DNA of 64,000 nt from Melampsora larici-populina 98AG31 (lineage: Eukaryota > Basidiomycota > Pucciniomycetes > Pucciniales > Melampsoraceae), in the NCBI RefSeq assembly GCF_000204055.1, contig NW_006768781.1:577940-641939 (forward strand). Reading direction: 5' to 3'. The notes under the pieces are model-generated. The model worked only from the letters and a program-made list of their open reading frames with translations. It was not told where the DNA came from and made no database searches. A program made the translations under genes and the position numbers. Below are positions 24,752 through 34,903 of the stretch, one piece after another; the stretch's first letter is position 1; every line of letters starts with the position of its first letter.

Positions 24752-27700
24752 ATGTCGAAAGATCACGACACCAAACCATCCGAACCCCAAATGAAATACA
24801 ATATGTCCAATCCAAGTTCAGGAAATACCCATTTCAGCACCTCTGCAGTTGCCTCTATCCCTAAACTAACCACGGGAAATATCTACGCATGGAAAACTGA
24901 AGTGAAGATCTATCTTAAAATGAACGGACTATACGACTTCATCGAAGAAGAAATCGAACGACCGTCTGAAGTTCAAGAAAGATCTCGATTCGACATGCGA
25001 CAAGCAGCAGCTTTATACGCAATACGCAACTCCATTGATTCAGCAAACTTGGCATCCATCGAATCTATCGAAGATCCTAAAAAGGCTTTCGAAACTCTTG
25101 TTTCTCAACACGGCTCTGACAACGGCATAACAACTGCAAATACTCTAACTGAACTTTTCAGCTTAAAATATGACCACTCGATCGGTATCACAAACTACAT
25201 TGCAAAAGTCCAAGATCTGCACAGCAAGATTCGTGATATGACAGCTGGAGATAAGGACCTTCAATTATCAGACAGGATTTATGCTATACTTTTAGTCAAC
25301 AGCTTGCCTCGAAATGAATTCGGCCTCATAATCCAACATTTCTTGTCAAACATCAAGACAATCTCCACAAGCGACGTATGTGCTCGACTCCGACTCGAAG
25401 CCAGTTCAAACACCAACAGCGAAGAAAAATTCAAAGAAGTCTATTACACCAAATCAAAACGACCTACGAGAACTGATAACAGAAAAGTTGGAAAATCACC
25501 GAAGGATCTATGTCATATTCACCCGAACTCAAAGCACACCAATGAACAATGTCACACTCAAAAGAAAAATGAAAACAAAGACTCCAGCTCACTGTCCGTT
25601 GAAGAAATGGCAAAACGGTACCAAGCTATGATGGCCAAATCAATCGACACCAATTCCGCATCTGTACATGTAGCAGTTGAGAATGACTCAAGCAACGATT
25701 TCATCACGTACTCCGCTTTCAACGCAACAACTCACATCACTCAAAAAGATCAGTTTCTTATCGACAGTGGTGCAAATACCCACATAGCCAGCAGTGCAAA
25801 ACTTTTATCTAACATTCATACCATACAACCCGTTAACATTTCTGGAATAGGGGGACAAAATGGAAGAATCACTGCAAAACTCTCTGGAATCGCGTACATT
25901 CACGGAAAAACTCATACCGGCGAAAATAGATTGATTGCTCTTGAGGATGTACTTTTAATCCCCGAAGCAGGAGTCAACATAATATCCGTCTCGGCTATGC
26001 TTCGTGAAGGTGCAAACCTTACCAGCAATCAAACCAACATCATATTAGAAAACGAACTTCAAGACTATATCATCACTGGCAAAGGATCTGACGGACTGTT
26101 TCTAACACAGGCACGTCGGTCGTCTGCTCTTTTTGCTGCTCCTGCATCTATTCCCGCTGACATCTGGCATCGTCGATTTGGTCACCTTAACTACAGATCC
26201 CTTTCTAAAGTATCACCAACATCCACAAGCAAATTGGACTGTGAACCATGTACTTTGTCAAAAGCCCATCGATTACCTTTTTCCTCCCATTTTCCCAAAT
26301 CTGATGTTCCTTTATTCCGTATACATAGCGACGTTTTAGGACCAATGCCCACTGCATCCTTGGGAGGAGGAAAATATGTTGTTTCTTTCATAGATGACGC
26401 TACAAGATACAATTGTATTAGGATCATGCGAACAAAATCTCAAGTTTTCTCATTTTTTGTGCAATACATCACTGAAGTTGAACGTTATCAAAATAAGAAA
26501 ATAGCGATATTTAAATCAGATCGAGGAGGTGAATACACCTCCAACCAATTCACAGAATTCTTGTCACAAAAAGGTATAACCTTTGAGCGTGCTCCAGCTG
26601 AAACACCCGAACAAAACTCAGTCTCTGAACGTTTCAACCGATCCATCCTTGAGCGAACTTGTTCCACCATGATTGAAGGAAATATCCCAAAATTCCTGTG
26701 GGGAGAAATCATGATGGCAACTTCCTACCTGCTTAACATATCTCCTAATGCTTCAATTGATATGGAAACTCCACTTGTACTATGGAATGCTGATATCGCA
26801 GGAGCTCATCCACCAAATACAAAATTTCTTCGTGTTCTAGGATGCGCCGCATATCCACTCCTGAAGTCAACCGAACTCAACAAACTTTCTGCAAAATCAC
26901 GTCTGTGTGTTCATGTAGGATATGAAAAAGGTGCAAGGGCGTATCGTCTGTGGGACTTAACAACCAAAAAGATAATCATCTCTCGTAATGTGTTTTTCAA
27001 CGAAAGACTGTTTCCCTTTAAAAACAAAAACGACGATGAACAATCTTTTATTACTGATGATGAATTTTTCCCATTCAATGAAACCATGCTTGAAGCAAAC
27101 GAAATTAACAGTGAAACAGCTCAGATACCATTTAACACTACATCAAATAACTCAACAACTCAAGAAAACACCACACACTTGGCAACTTCAAACCCACAAT
27201 CAGCTCAAAGACCCTTCTCCCATTTTCAATCACAACCACGTGGCCAACACGAATCCCTATCTCAGTCTTCATCACCATTTTTAACTCCACAACAACTATC
27301 GCCAATATCCCCTAATTTCTCTGAATTCTCGCTTTCTGACAAAGCTTCAGATTTAATCTCACACAACATGTCTCCAATAGAATTTACACCCAAAGAAATT
27401 ATACCCCTCTATCATTCAATACACGCACCACACAACATTAACAAAAAGAAAGAATCACAAGAAAAAGAATTAAAAGAGAAAGAAATGAAAGAATTAAAAG
27501 AAAAAGAACTAAAAGAATTGAAAGAACAAGAACTGAAACAACTAAAAGAAAAAGAATTAAAAGAGATAAAAGAAAAAGAATTGAAAGAATTGAAAGAAAA
27601 TCAACTAAAAGAATCAAAAGAAAAACAACTGAAAGAACTGAAAGAAAAAGAATTGAAAGAACAAGAACTGAAACAACTAAAAGAAAAAGAATTAAAAGAG

Positions 27701-29842
27701 ATAAAAGAAAAAGAACTGAAAGAATTGAAAGAAAATCAACAAAAAGAATCAAAAGAAAAACAACTAAAAGAACTGAAAGAAAAAGAACTAAAAGAAAAAG
27801 AATTAAAAGAACTGAAAGACCTGAAAGAAAAAGAACTAAAAGAAAAACAACTTCAAGAAAAAGAATTAAAAGAATTAAAAGATAAAGAATCAAAACAAAT
27901 TAAAATTAAAATCACCAAACAAATGAAAACTGACTTAGAAAGTCTGAAAGCAACAGAAAAATCGAGAGAAGAAGACAACCATCAAAAGTACACATCAGAT
28001 TCAATCACCAAGGAAAACAACAGCGAATATCCAAAAGACAAAAACGAACCCTCACCTCATCCTGAACCTCCAATCCCGAATCGACAACCAATCCCAATAC
28101 AGAACTCAACCACTATATCCCAACGACCAATTCGAGATCGTAAACCACCTGTAAGATACGGTAATCTCACATTATACGCTGCAAAGAAAAGTGACGACTG
28201 TCCCACTTACACCGAAGCCATGCGCGGAAAAGAGCGAGACAACTGGCTCCAAGCAATGGAAAAAGAATTTAACTCTTTGACTTCACATAACGTAGGTGAA
28301 CTAGTCGACGCACCACCAGAAGCCAATATCATCGGCGGTATGTGGCGTTTCAAAAGAAAGCGAGACGAACACGGAAATATCATCAAGTACAAAGCTAGGT
28401 GGGTCGCCTTAGGAAACCATCAGATTTGGGGGGTAGATTTCGACAAAACTTACGCATCAGTTGTGCAATCCGACACTATGAATATGCTCTTCTCCCTATG
28501 TGCATCTGAAGATTGGGAAATGGAACAATTTGATATCGCCACTGCTTTCCTAAAAGGAAAGATGCATATGCCAGTATACACTCGACAAGTTCAAGGTTTC
28601 TACAACCCCAAGGACCCTAAGAAAGTATGGCTACTTCGACAATCGATCTATGGAACTCGTCAAGCCCACAGGGAATTCAACACAGACCTGGAATCAAAAC
28701 TACGCAGCATAGGATTTACACCGTCAAAGGATGACAATTCCCTATTCACTCTTCGACGAGAAAAAGAACTTGTTCACATCCCGATGCATGTAGATGATGG
28801 ACTCACCTTCTCAAACTCCAAACCCCTACTGAAAGAGGTAAAAGAAAAACTGCACCAATTATACGACCTTGTATGGACAGATGAACCCACCCTACATTTA
28901 GGAATCAAAATCACTCGAGACCGCAAAAACAGAACAATCCACTTATCACAAGAACACTACTTAAAGAACGTTCTCGACCGCTTTGACATGACGCACTGCA
29001 ACACCGCTCCCACACCTTTTCCCACCTCCGTCGAACTAACTCCAGGAACCGATGAAGAAATCACTGACGCTGCCCACCTACCCTACCAACAAGCCATCGG
29101 ATGTCTGAACTGGGCAGCTGTGCATACTCGTCCCGACATTCAATATGCAGTATCAACTCTTGCAAGATACTCTTCAAAATACACTCTCCGCCATTGGAAA
29201 GTACTCAAACACCTCCTACGATACGTACAAGGAACCCTCGACAGAGGGATACTTTTCAAAAACCACGAAGTTCCTTCCACCGAGTTACGTGCATACGCTG
29301 ATGCAGACTATGCTGCATGTACAGAAACTCGAAGATCCACAACCGGATATGTTTTCACCCTAGGAGGATCCCTTGTATCATGGAAAAGTCGGCGACAACC
29401 AACAGTAGCTTTATCCACCACTGAAGCCGAATATATGGCCCTCGGTGACTGTGCAAAGCACTGCCTATGGTTCCGACGAATGATTTCCCATCTCACTCAG
29501 ACACCTATACCAACATCTCCCATCTCTCTACCTCCACTCAGTATTTTCAATGACAACAACGGAGCCGTTTTCCTCTCACAAGAATCTGCAACTAACTCAC
29601 GCTCAAAACACATCGACATAAGGCATCATTTCATCCGAGATCTTATAAACTCACATCAAATTTCTACGCACATGATTGATACCAAAACGATGCCCGCCGA
29701 CTTTCTCACAAAGAATGCTCCAAAAGATATGTTGAACAGGTGTCGGTTTTTAATCGGAAACATAAGCTCAAACAAGACTCACAACATTACCACACATCTA
29801 CTTCCGAAACCCACGAAAGTATCGAGCAAGGGGGGATGTTGA
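24752..29842 (+). CDS. Copia Gag-Pol polyprotein
   Basis: Single frame of 1,696 residues, ATG 24752 to a TGA inside the 3' LTR. Order: Gag (TSAVASIPKLTTGNIYAWKT) with a zinc-knuckle-like CHIHPNSKHTNEQC near residue 254; aspartic protease FLIDSGANTHIA near 336; pre-integrase DIWHRRFGHLNY near 470; integrase with catalytic HSDVLGP (about 526), FKSDRGGEY (about 590) and PEQNSVSERFNRS (about 620); a Lys/Glu/Leu repeat region at about 899-1050; reverse transcriptase (FDKTYASVVQSDTMN, MEQFDIATAFLKG) with active site MHVDDG near 1346 instead of the common YVDD; RNase H ADADYAA, STTEAEYMALG and NRSKHIDIRHHFIRD-like segments. It copies the element RNA and integrates the cDNA. No stop or frameshift seen. 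Confidence 0.96.
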   Translation: MSKDHDTKPSEPQMKYNMSNPSSGNTHFSTSAVASIPKLTTGNIYAWKTEVKIYLKMNGLYDFIEEEIERPSEVQERSRFDMRQAAALYAIRNSIDSANLASIESIEDPKKAFETLVSQHGSDNGITTANTLTELFSLKYDHSIGITNYIAKVQDLHSKIRDMTAGDKDLQLSDRIYAILLVNSLPRNEFGLIIQHFLSNIKTISTSDVCARLRLEASSNTNSEEKFKEVYYTKSKRPTRTDNRKVGKSPKDLCHIHPNSKHTNEQCHTQKKNENKDSSSLSVEEMAKRYQAMMAKSIDTNSASVHVAVENDSSNDFITYSAFNATTHITQKDQFLIDSGANTHIASSAKLLSNIHTIQPVNISGIGGQNGRITAKLSGIAYIHGKTHTGENRLIALEDVLLIPEAGVNIISVSAMLREGANLTSNQTNIILENELQDYIITGKGSDGLFLTQARRSSALFAAPASIPADIWHRRFGHLNYRSLSKVSPTSTSKLDCEPCTLSKAHRLPFSSHFPKSDVPLFRIHSDVLGPMPTASLGGGKYVVSFIDDATRYNCIRIMRTKSQVFSFFVQYITEVERYQNKKIAIFKSDRGGEYTSNQFTEFLSQKGITFERAPAETPEQNSVSERFNRSILERTCSTMIEGNIPKFLWGEIMMATSYLLNISPNASIDMETPLVLWNADIAGAHPPNTKFLRVLGCAAYPLLKSTELNKLSAKSRLCVHVGYEKGARAYRLWDLTTKKIIISRNVFFNERLFPFKNKNDDEQSFITDDEFFPFNETMLEANEINSETAQIPFNTTSNNSTTQENTTHLATSNPQSAQRPFSHFQSQPRGQHESLSQSSSPFLTPQQLSPISPNFSEFSLSDKASDLISHNMSPIEFTPKEIIPLYHSIHAPHNINKKKESQEKELKEKEMKELKEKELKELKEQELKQLKEKELKEIKEKELKELKENQLKESKEKQLKELKEKELKEQELKQLKEKELKEIKEKELKELKENQQKESKEKQLKELKEKELKEKELKELKDLKEKELKEKQLQEKELKELKDKESKQIKIKITKQMKTDLESLKATEKSREEDNHQKYTSDSITKENNSEYPKDKNEPSPHPEPPIPNRQPIPIQNSTTISQRPIRDRKPPVRYGNLTLYAAKKSDDCPTYTEAMRGKERDNWLQAMEKEFNSLTSHNVGELVDAPPEANIIGGMWRFKRKRDEHGNIIKYKARWVALGNHQIWGVDFDKTYASVVQSDTMNMLFSLCASEDWEMEQFDIATAFLKGKMHMPVYTRQVQGFYNPKDPKKVWLLRQSIYGTRQAHREFNTDLESKLRSIGFTPSKDDNSLFTLRREKELVHIPMHVDDGLTFSNSKPLLKEVKEKLHQLYDLVWTDEPTLHLGIKITRDRKNRTIHLSQEHYLKNVLDRFDMTHCNTAPTPFPTSVELTPGTDEEITDAAHLPYQQAIGCLNWAAVHTRPDIQYAVSTLARYSSKYTLRHWKVLKHLLRYVQGTLDRGILFKNHEVPSTELRAYADADYAACTETRRSTTGYVFTLGGSLVSWKSRRQPTVALSTTEAEYMALGDCAKHCLWFRRMISHLTQTPIPTSPISLPPLSIFNDNNGAVFLSQESATNSRSKHIDIRHHFIRDLINSHQISTHMIDTKTMPADFLTKNAPKDMLNRCRFLIGNISSNKTHNITTHLLPKPTKVSSKGGC
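27447..27899 (+). repeat. Lys-Glu-Leu coding repeat inside Copia pol
   Basis: About 150 residues built from KELKE, KEKEL and KEQELKQ words between integrase and reverse transcriptase. A higher-order unit of 135 bp (45 residues, starting AAAGAACAAGAACTGAAACA) occurs at 27521 and again at 27656. The composition predicts a long charged alpha helix or coiled coil. It is in frame with gag-pol; the long antisense frame here is only its shadow. Confidence 0.9.
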
Positions 29843-30202
29843 TACAACACTTGTATCTCGAATCGTACTCGACACTTAGTGGCCATAAGTATTCAGACCA
29901 TCATGCTGAGCTTCACTCTGAAGACTCTAAGCATGTTCTCATTTCCTTTCTACGAACACTTCTTGTATTCTTACTCATCCAATGTTCAGACCGTTCCATT
30001 TGTATATAATCCAAATGATTGTTGTTTTTCCTTCTCTCTCATTTTTTTGGCATAAATAATATTCATTACATTTCTATTAAAAACGCTTCCACTCCGAGAA
30101 CACTGTCGACAGCTTCTCGAAGATCTCGTTTGTGACATTCGACTAACAGTCCTGAAGCCCGCATGCGGAGCTTCCACGACCTGCACATAGCCTGTCTCAT
30201 TA
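29837..30202 (+). repeat. Copia 3' LTR
   Basis: Same length as the 5' LTR and almost identical; the purine tract lies directly before it. The gag-pol stop codon uses its first bases. Confidence 0.93.
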
Positions 30203-30749
30203 CATCCAATGAGCAGTGAAATCCTCCGGATCCTCCTGATCTCAGGGATGCCCCTGAGGAATAACTGAGCAGCCCCTCATCCAATGAGCAGTGAAATCCT
30301 CCGGATCCTCCTGATCTCAGGGATGCCCCCAAGGAATAACTGAGCAGCTCAGTTGAACGAGCAGACGGGCGTCAGGCTTCATTCCGGAGCCATTGAGCTT
30401 GAGGCAAGCTTGGCGCTCTGTGATCCATCTGGGGGATACTTCAGAGACTTAGCTAAGGGAATACTCAGTTCAGCTCAGCCCCTAAGCTGTACATTGGTGG
30501 CATCCCTTGGAGCTTACTGAACCAGGGAATGCCGCTCAGGATCAGCTGAGCAGATGGATCAGCCCTTCCTCAGACTTCTTTGCTCAGGAATAAATGCTGA
30601 GGAAGGCTTAGTTTGTCTGCTCAGTTCCTGATGATCACGTAATCAGCTGACAAACAGAAAGAAAAGGGAAACAAATGGGAAACAAATGGGAACAAAACAG
30701 GAAAATTTCAACGCTCACATAGTTGTGAGCATCAATTTTTGCCCCTGTG

Positions 30750-31978
30750 ATATATATTCCTTTGCTGCAATCGGTATAGAGACCGATGTAGAGGTCTGGC
30801 ATCCACCAAAGGCGGTAACGTACATTGATGCAATTCGTCGTGAGCGTTTGCACACCTCATTAATTTTTATAATTGATGCAAGTTCAAAGTTTGTTTGTAA
30901 ATTACGTCTATAACGAGATATCCTTACTTTCCTTATATAAAGTTAGGCTGTTACAGAATGCACAAACGCCACTGATTGTATACATCGTGTCACATTATTT
31001 TATCATGCCCCTTGTTCATGCATCTTTTATAAGAATATGATATGTCCACTCGCAAAAGGTACAAGTAAGTGATCCATGCCCGTCTTTTGATTTATTAAGC
31101 TTCCCAAAACTCAAAAAGTGACAACCAAAGAGATGACTCGATAATATAAGTAGTTGAGTAAATGTAAAACTATGAGCACTGCCAGCATTAAATAGGTTCC
31201 CTGGTCGGAACATGACCTAGGCTGGGAATATCATTGAGAGAAGAATGGAGCATCAAATCATCTTGCACTGCACATCTGAGCCATAAAGCATACACTACAT
31301 ATGTGCAAACATCTGAATAAATCCTTAGCTATCAGCTACATACAGGTCCGCTCAGTTATCTGCTCATCTAGATAAGAAAATCATGTGTAATACATGCTGT
31401 AACTTTGTTCAGATTGAGACACACATTTCAAAATATTGACTACATATATCACAATGGCTACTCAGGAAATATTGATGGAACTGTGTAACAGTAGCAGAAT
31501 GGGAATCTGATCACTAGGACCCATATTCCCATCTGGGAACCTCTTTAATGCTGGCAGTGGAGTGTTGATGTTTTTTTACCTAAGTTGCAGAGGTTTACTT
31601 CATATGATTTGGCGTGATCGGGGAAAAAAATGTCCTGAAAATAAAAGTTTAAAGCATGTGATCACGAGCTTCGAATGATGATTGTTTGCATCCCGGATGG
31701 TGTTACCAAACATGATTATTAGTGAATAAATAGAAATGCTACTGGCCTTAGAGTGAAGTAGGATATGATATCCTAAGATTGAGGTATGAAGTCCTCAAGA
31801 TATCCACGCGTCAGTATCATACTTGATCTGTACCAAGTGATAGCTCCCAACTTATAAAGAGCCGATGACGATGTAAACAAACCCGTAAATCAATCACACT
31901 TTTCCTAATCCTTTTCCTAATCTAGTGATAACATTCTACGATATTATTTCCTGAACTTCTCTATCTCGTAACCTCGTA
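30750..31978. other. Spacer right of the nested TIR/Copia element
   Basis: A short plus-strand coding-like segment at about 30764-30913 (GIETDVEVWHPPKAVTYIDA ...) ends in TAA and is cut on its left by the TIR element. It may be a fragment of an older gene. The rest is AT-rich with no supported gene. Confidence 0.35.
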
Positions 31979-32453
31979 ATGGCGCCGAATGTCAGCAAAT
32001 TCAGGCATGATCCCAATCCCAGTGCTGCAGACTTAGCATGGTTCAATAGCCTGGATCCTTGATCTCAGTCTGAGATATTCAATATCGAAATCACCAAACG
32101 TTCTCATCCTTTGGTTTGGGCAGGTTTGGCCCAGTGTTTCAAATGTGGGGTTTTTGGCCACCGCAAGGCCACATGTGAGGCCTTTGGAGGTGCCATGGCT
32201 TTCAAACATTGGAGAGTCGCCAATAACGGCATTTCATACAGCTTGGACATGCTCAATATGAGTGATGAAGCTCTGAAAAAAGCTAATGCTGAGTTTCAGC
32301 CGGGTACACTCTATTTACCTTCTTTGAAAGAGAAGGTAATGATTCTAATTGTATTGGACTCTCAGATGAAAGTGACAAAGTAAAGTCTTTGGTTTTGACC
32401 CAGGAGGATATGGAACTTTTGGACGCAATTGAGAGCGCTGGTGTTACACCCTG
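31979..32453 (+). pseudogene. Zinc-knuckle (CCHC) protein remnant
   Basis: From ATG 31979 (MAPNVSKFRHDPNPSAADLA) the frame is open except for a TGA at 32060-32062. It contains a clear retroviral-type zinc knuckle CFKCGVFGHRKATC (C-x2-C-x4-H-x4-C). After LPSLKEK a likely splice or frame change continues with GNDSNCIGLSDESDKVKSLV to a stop near 32453. It resembles nucleic-acid-binding Gag-like or knuckle proteins spread by transposons. No protease or polymerase follows, so no retroelement assignment is made. Confidence 0.45.
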
Positions 32454-34391
32454 ATGTTTTACCTCTTGAAACATCATTATCCTGACAAGAAGTATATTCC
32501 ATATGTTAGCTTCAAACCCGAGTCAAGCTGAAACATTTGAGGAACAAATCATTAATCTCACGGGTGAGTTAATTTAGAAATAGCTTAACAGAAGAATGTA
32601 CTCAAGGCTGACTTGCTCGTCCACTTTAGAATCAGGTGCCCCATTCTATCTGTCGATGATGATTGTCACTTTACAACTAAAAGAAAAGCTTACAATTCTT
32701 GTGATATCAATTGTACAAGATTTGGCTGATGGCGATCATCAACAAATCGTGGAACCAGCCGAAGTTACCTCCAGCTTGGAGGAGGTCAAAGCACAGTGAA
32801 ATTTTACTACTCACTGGCAGGCCAGTGAGTACGATTCACCTCAAAACAAACTCAAAACAATGTCAAAACAATCTCAATTCAATATCAAATTGACCTCAAG
32901 ATCAGTTTGAGTGGGGGATATGCATAGGCTTCAGATCCACCTGGAGCTAGTTCAGTGTTACAGCTGCAGATGAAAATTGATCTTCCAAAATCTTCTGGAG
33001 GCTTCTTTTGAATTGCTCAGGATGGTATACTGCATTCTGAAGTATCCATATGCAGCAAAGTTTAAACTCATGTAGCATCTTTTCATGGTCTCCATCCACA
33101 TATTTATGGAGTTCTATTTCAAATTCAATTACATGCTTTGTAACAGAAGTATATCATCAAAAATCAAGGATGTATGATTTTCAGCAAATCTGATGAACAG
33201 AGTTGTGGAAACCAAAGTGCAAGACCAGAAGTAACACATTGTGGTAATCAAAACTGCTCAGAGCTCGGCATTTTATAGCTGAAGCTCTTCCACCTATTCT
33301 CAATTTTATATATATCATTATTTCATCTTTGCTCACAGGCACAGGCTCTCAGCAAGTGTCAGCAAGCCAAAGCTCAGCTGAAGTTCATTTAAACTCAAGA
33401 TTTTTTTATGATGACATATCACATAATTTTAATATATTCTGATCAAGTTGAATTTGAAATATTACAATCAAGTTTAATATCTTTTACAAAGTTTGATAGA
33501 ACAAAATTTAAATTTATAGGGAAAAGAAACAAGATCAGAAGATGTTAAATATAACATAGAAGAATGTCAAAGGCGAGTTGGGGTGAGATCAGATTGATCA
33601 AAGTGAAGATTAAGAAAAAGGAAGAGACAATTGGCGAGATTGTGATTGGTCAAGAGATCAAATCAGAAAGATGAACAATAGAGCAAGTAAAGAACAGATC
33701 AGTCAAAGTAATACAACTAGAGTTAAGGAAAGAACTTACACTGAACAAAATAAAATAAAATATTTAAAATAATAATCAATCAGCGAGACCTCACAAGCAA
33801 ATTAAGGAGTTGCGAGGGGAGTGATTGATGTGCATTCAAATGAATCTATAAGTGAGATGGATTGAGGTGAATATCAGCAAGATCGAGGAAGGATTGGAGC
33901 GGAAGGGAACGATTGGGATCTAAAAGCAAGAATCCAGTAGATGAGATTAAGATCTTGAGCTGATTATGCTTTGATGTTTCTTCAGTACCTTGTTTCATCG
34001 TACTCAGAGGACATAAACTCTTTTCAAAGATTGTAGGAGCCCAAGGAGATCGATTAGAGGCTGATGTGGAGAAGTTGTTGAAAATTGACTCTGATCAATC
34101 TTCATAATTTACTAATGGGAGATATGAGCCTATCAGCAGTACCACCCAAGCACCCGAACCACCCATGGCCTCTACCGCTTCAAGGTAAAGATCTAGATAA
34201 CCAACCTAGCAAGACCATCAGTATCAAAAGACCAGAAGATTGAATGAAGAGAAGGATAAATTGACTCACCAGACACGAGTTGATCTTAGAGAGGAGCATT
34301 GATGAAAGGTGTCAAAGTTGAGTTGAAATGAGGCGGGTGTTGAAATTGCGAACATCAATCGTAGCCGAAGACCTGAAAACATGAGCGAGGA
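32454..34391. other. Long non-coding stretch left of hAT-3
   Basis: AT-rich. It contains the palindrome at 32808-32831 and, just right of it, repeats of CTCAAAACA/CTCAATTCA. No gene is supported. Confidence 0.45.
32808..32831. repeat. 24-bp palindrome, left member of a pair
   Basis: TACTCACTGGC, a 2-base centre AG, then GCCAGTGAGTA: perfect 11-bp arms. Preceded by CACAGTGAAATTTTAC and followed by CTCAA-rich repeats. The same arrangement occurs in inverted orientation at 39702-39725. Confidence 0.8.
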
Positions 34392-34399
34392 CTCCAAGC

Positions 34400-34590
34400 A
34401 ACGCTGCCCGTTGCTGTTGAGGGGCGTTGCGCTGCGGTTTTTACATCCAGCAGCGCAGCAATCGTTGCGGTAACTTGTTGCTCCCGGGTCCGTAACGCAG
34501 CAGAGCCCCGGGAGAACCATGTTTTAATGTACCGCAACGTAACAGCTGAATTAGGCCCCAGGACCGCAACAGTTGCGGTTGTTGTGGTAC
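34400..34590. repeat. hAT-3 left subterminal motif array
   Basis: At least eight copies of CGTTGC/GCAACG or close variants in both orientations within 190 bp (for example GGGGCGTTGCGCTG, ATCGTTGCGG, CCGCAACAGTTGCGG). Probable transposase-binding sites, by analogy with the subterminal AAACGG motifs of maize Ac. Confidence 0.7.
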
Positions 34591-34903
34591 CAAATTTCCC
34601 GATCCAGCCGGAATTAGGCAAGGATGCCCAAAGCAGCAAGAAATTCCTGCATCTACCACCCAATCCACCCCTTGCTACACGACCTAGCTTTGATGTGGAC
34701 AGCATACCTCCCAATGTGGACTCGGGCGAGGCGAGATTTCCGCCAAAAACGATCAATTGAGGCAGGCAAGGGGGTCAAGGCCACAAAAAAAGAGGATCCA
34801 TACTCCAACTTGAGTCGTTGTAAGTCCCTCTGCCCACCGATTCACAACTTTCATTTATTATCTTATCCTTATCTTCTGTCATCTCAACATACTGAAATAA
34901 ATC

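Larger units (their letters stand above)
24272..30202 (+). mobile_element. Full-length Ty1/Copia LTR retrotransposon, 5,931 bp
   Basis: Two 366-bp LTRs (24272-24637 and 29837-30202) enclose a primer-binding site, one long gag-pol frame and a purine tract (AAGGGGGGA) just before the right LTR. Perfect 5-bp TSD CATCC at 24267-24271 and 30203-30207. The gene order protease, integrase, reverse transcriptase, RNase H makes it Ty1/Copia type. The LTRs appear to differ at one position (CCTGCACG versus CCTGCACA), and the gag-pol frame is unbroken, so the insertion is recent and possibly still active. Confidence 0.97.
24192..30352 (+). repeat. 75-bp tandem repeat (three units) interrupted by the Copia element
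   Basis: One unit lies at 24192-24266, directly left of the Copia TSD. Two more follow on the right at 30203-30277 and 30278-30352. Each starts CATCCAATGAGCAGTGAAAT and contains CCTCCGGATCCTCCTGATC. The Copia TSD CATCC is simply the first five bases of a unit, so the retrotransposon landed exactly at a unit junction. Confidence 0.85.
23586..30749. mobile_element. Non-autonomous TIR element (about 1.2 kb) split by the Copia insertion
   Basis: The left end at 23586 and the right end read inward from 30749 share CACAGGGGC, then AAAAT-GAT-CTCACA and TGTGAGCGTTG, an imperfect TIR of about 45 bp. The CAGGGGC start is typical of hAT termini. Both flanks are ATATATAT-type repeats, so the TSD cannot be fixed exactly. 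Removing the 5.9-kb Copia element leaves about 1.2 kb with no coding capacity. The interior is full of CTCAG/CTGAG words and of a 75-bp tandem unit, likely subterminal repeats. Confidence 0.7.

Noticed and set aside
27438..27893. Long leucine/valine-rich antisense frame of 151 codons
   Set aside because: It is the exact antisense of the KEL repeat in Copia pol; low-complexity repeats produce such shadows.
34355..34756. 133-codon minus-strand frame
   Set aside because: Covers the hAT-3 left terminus and its GCGTTGC array; the frame is a by-product of the repeat.
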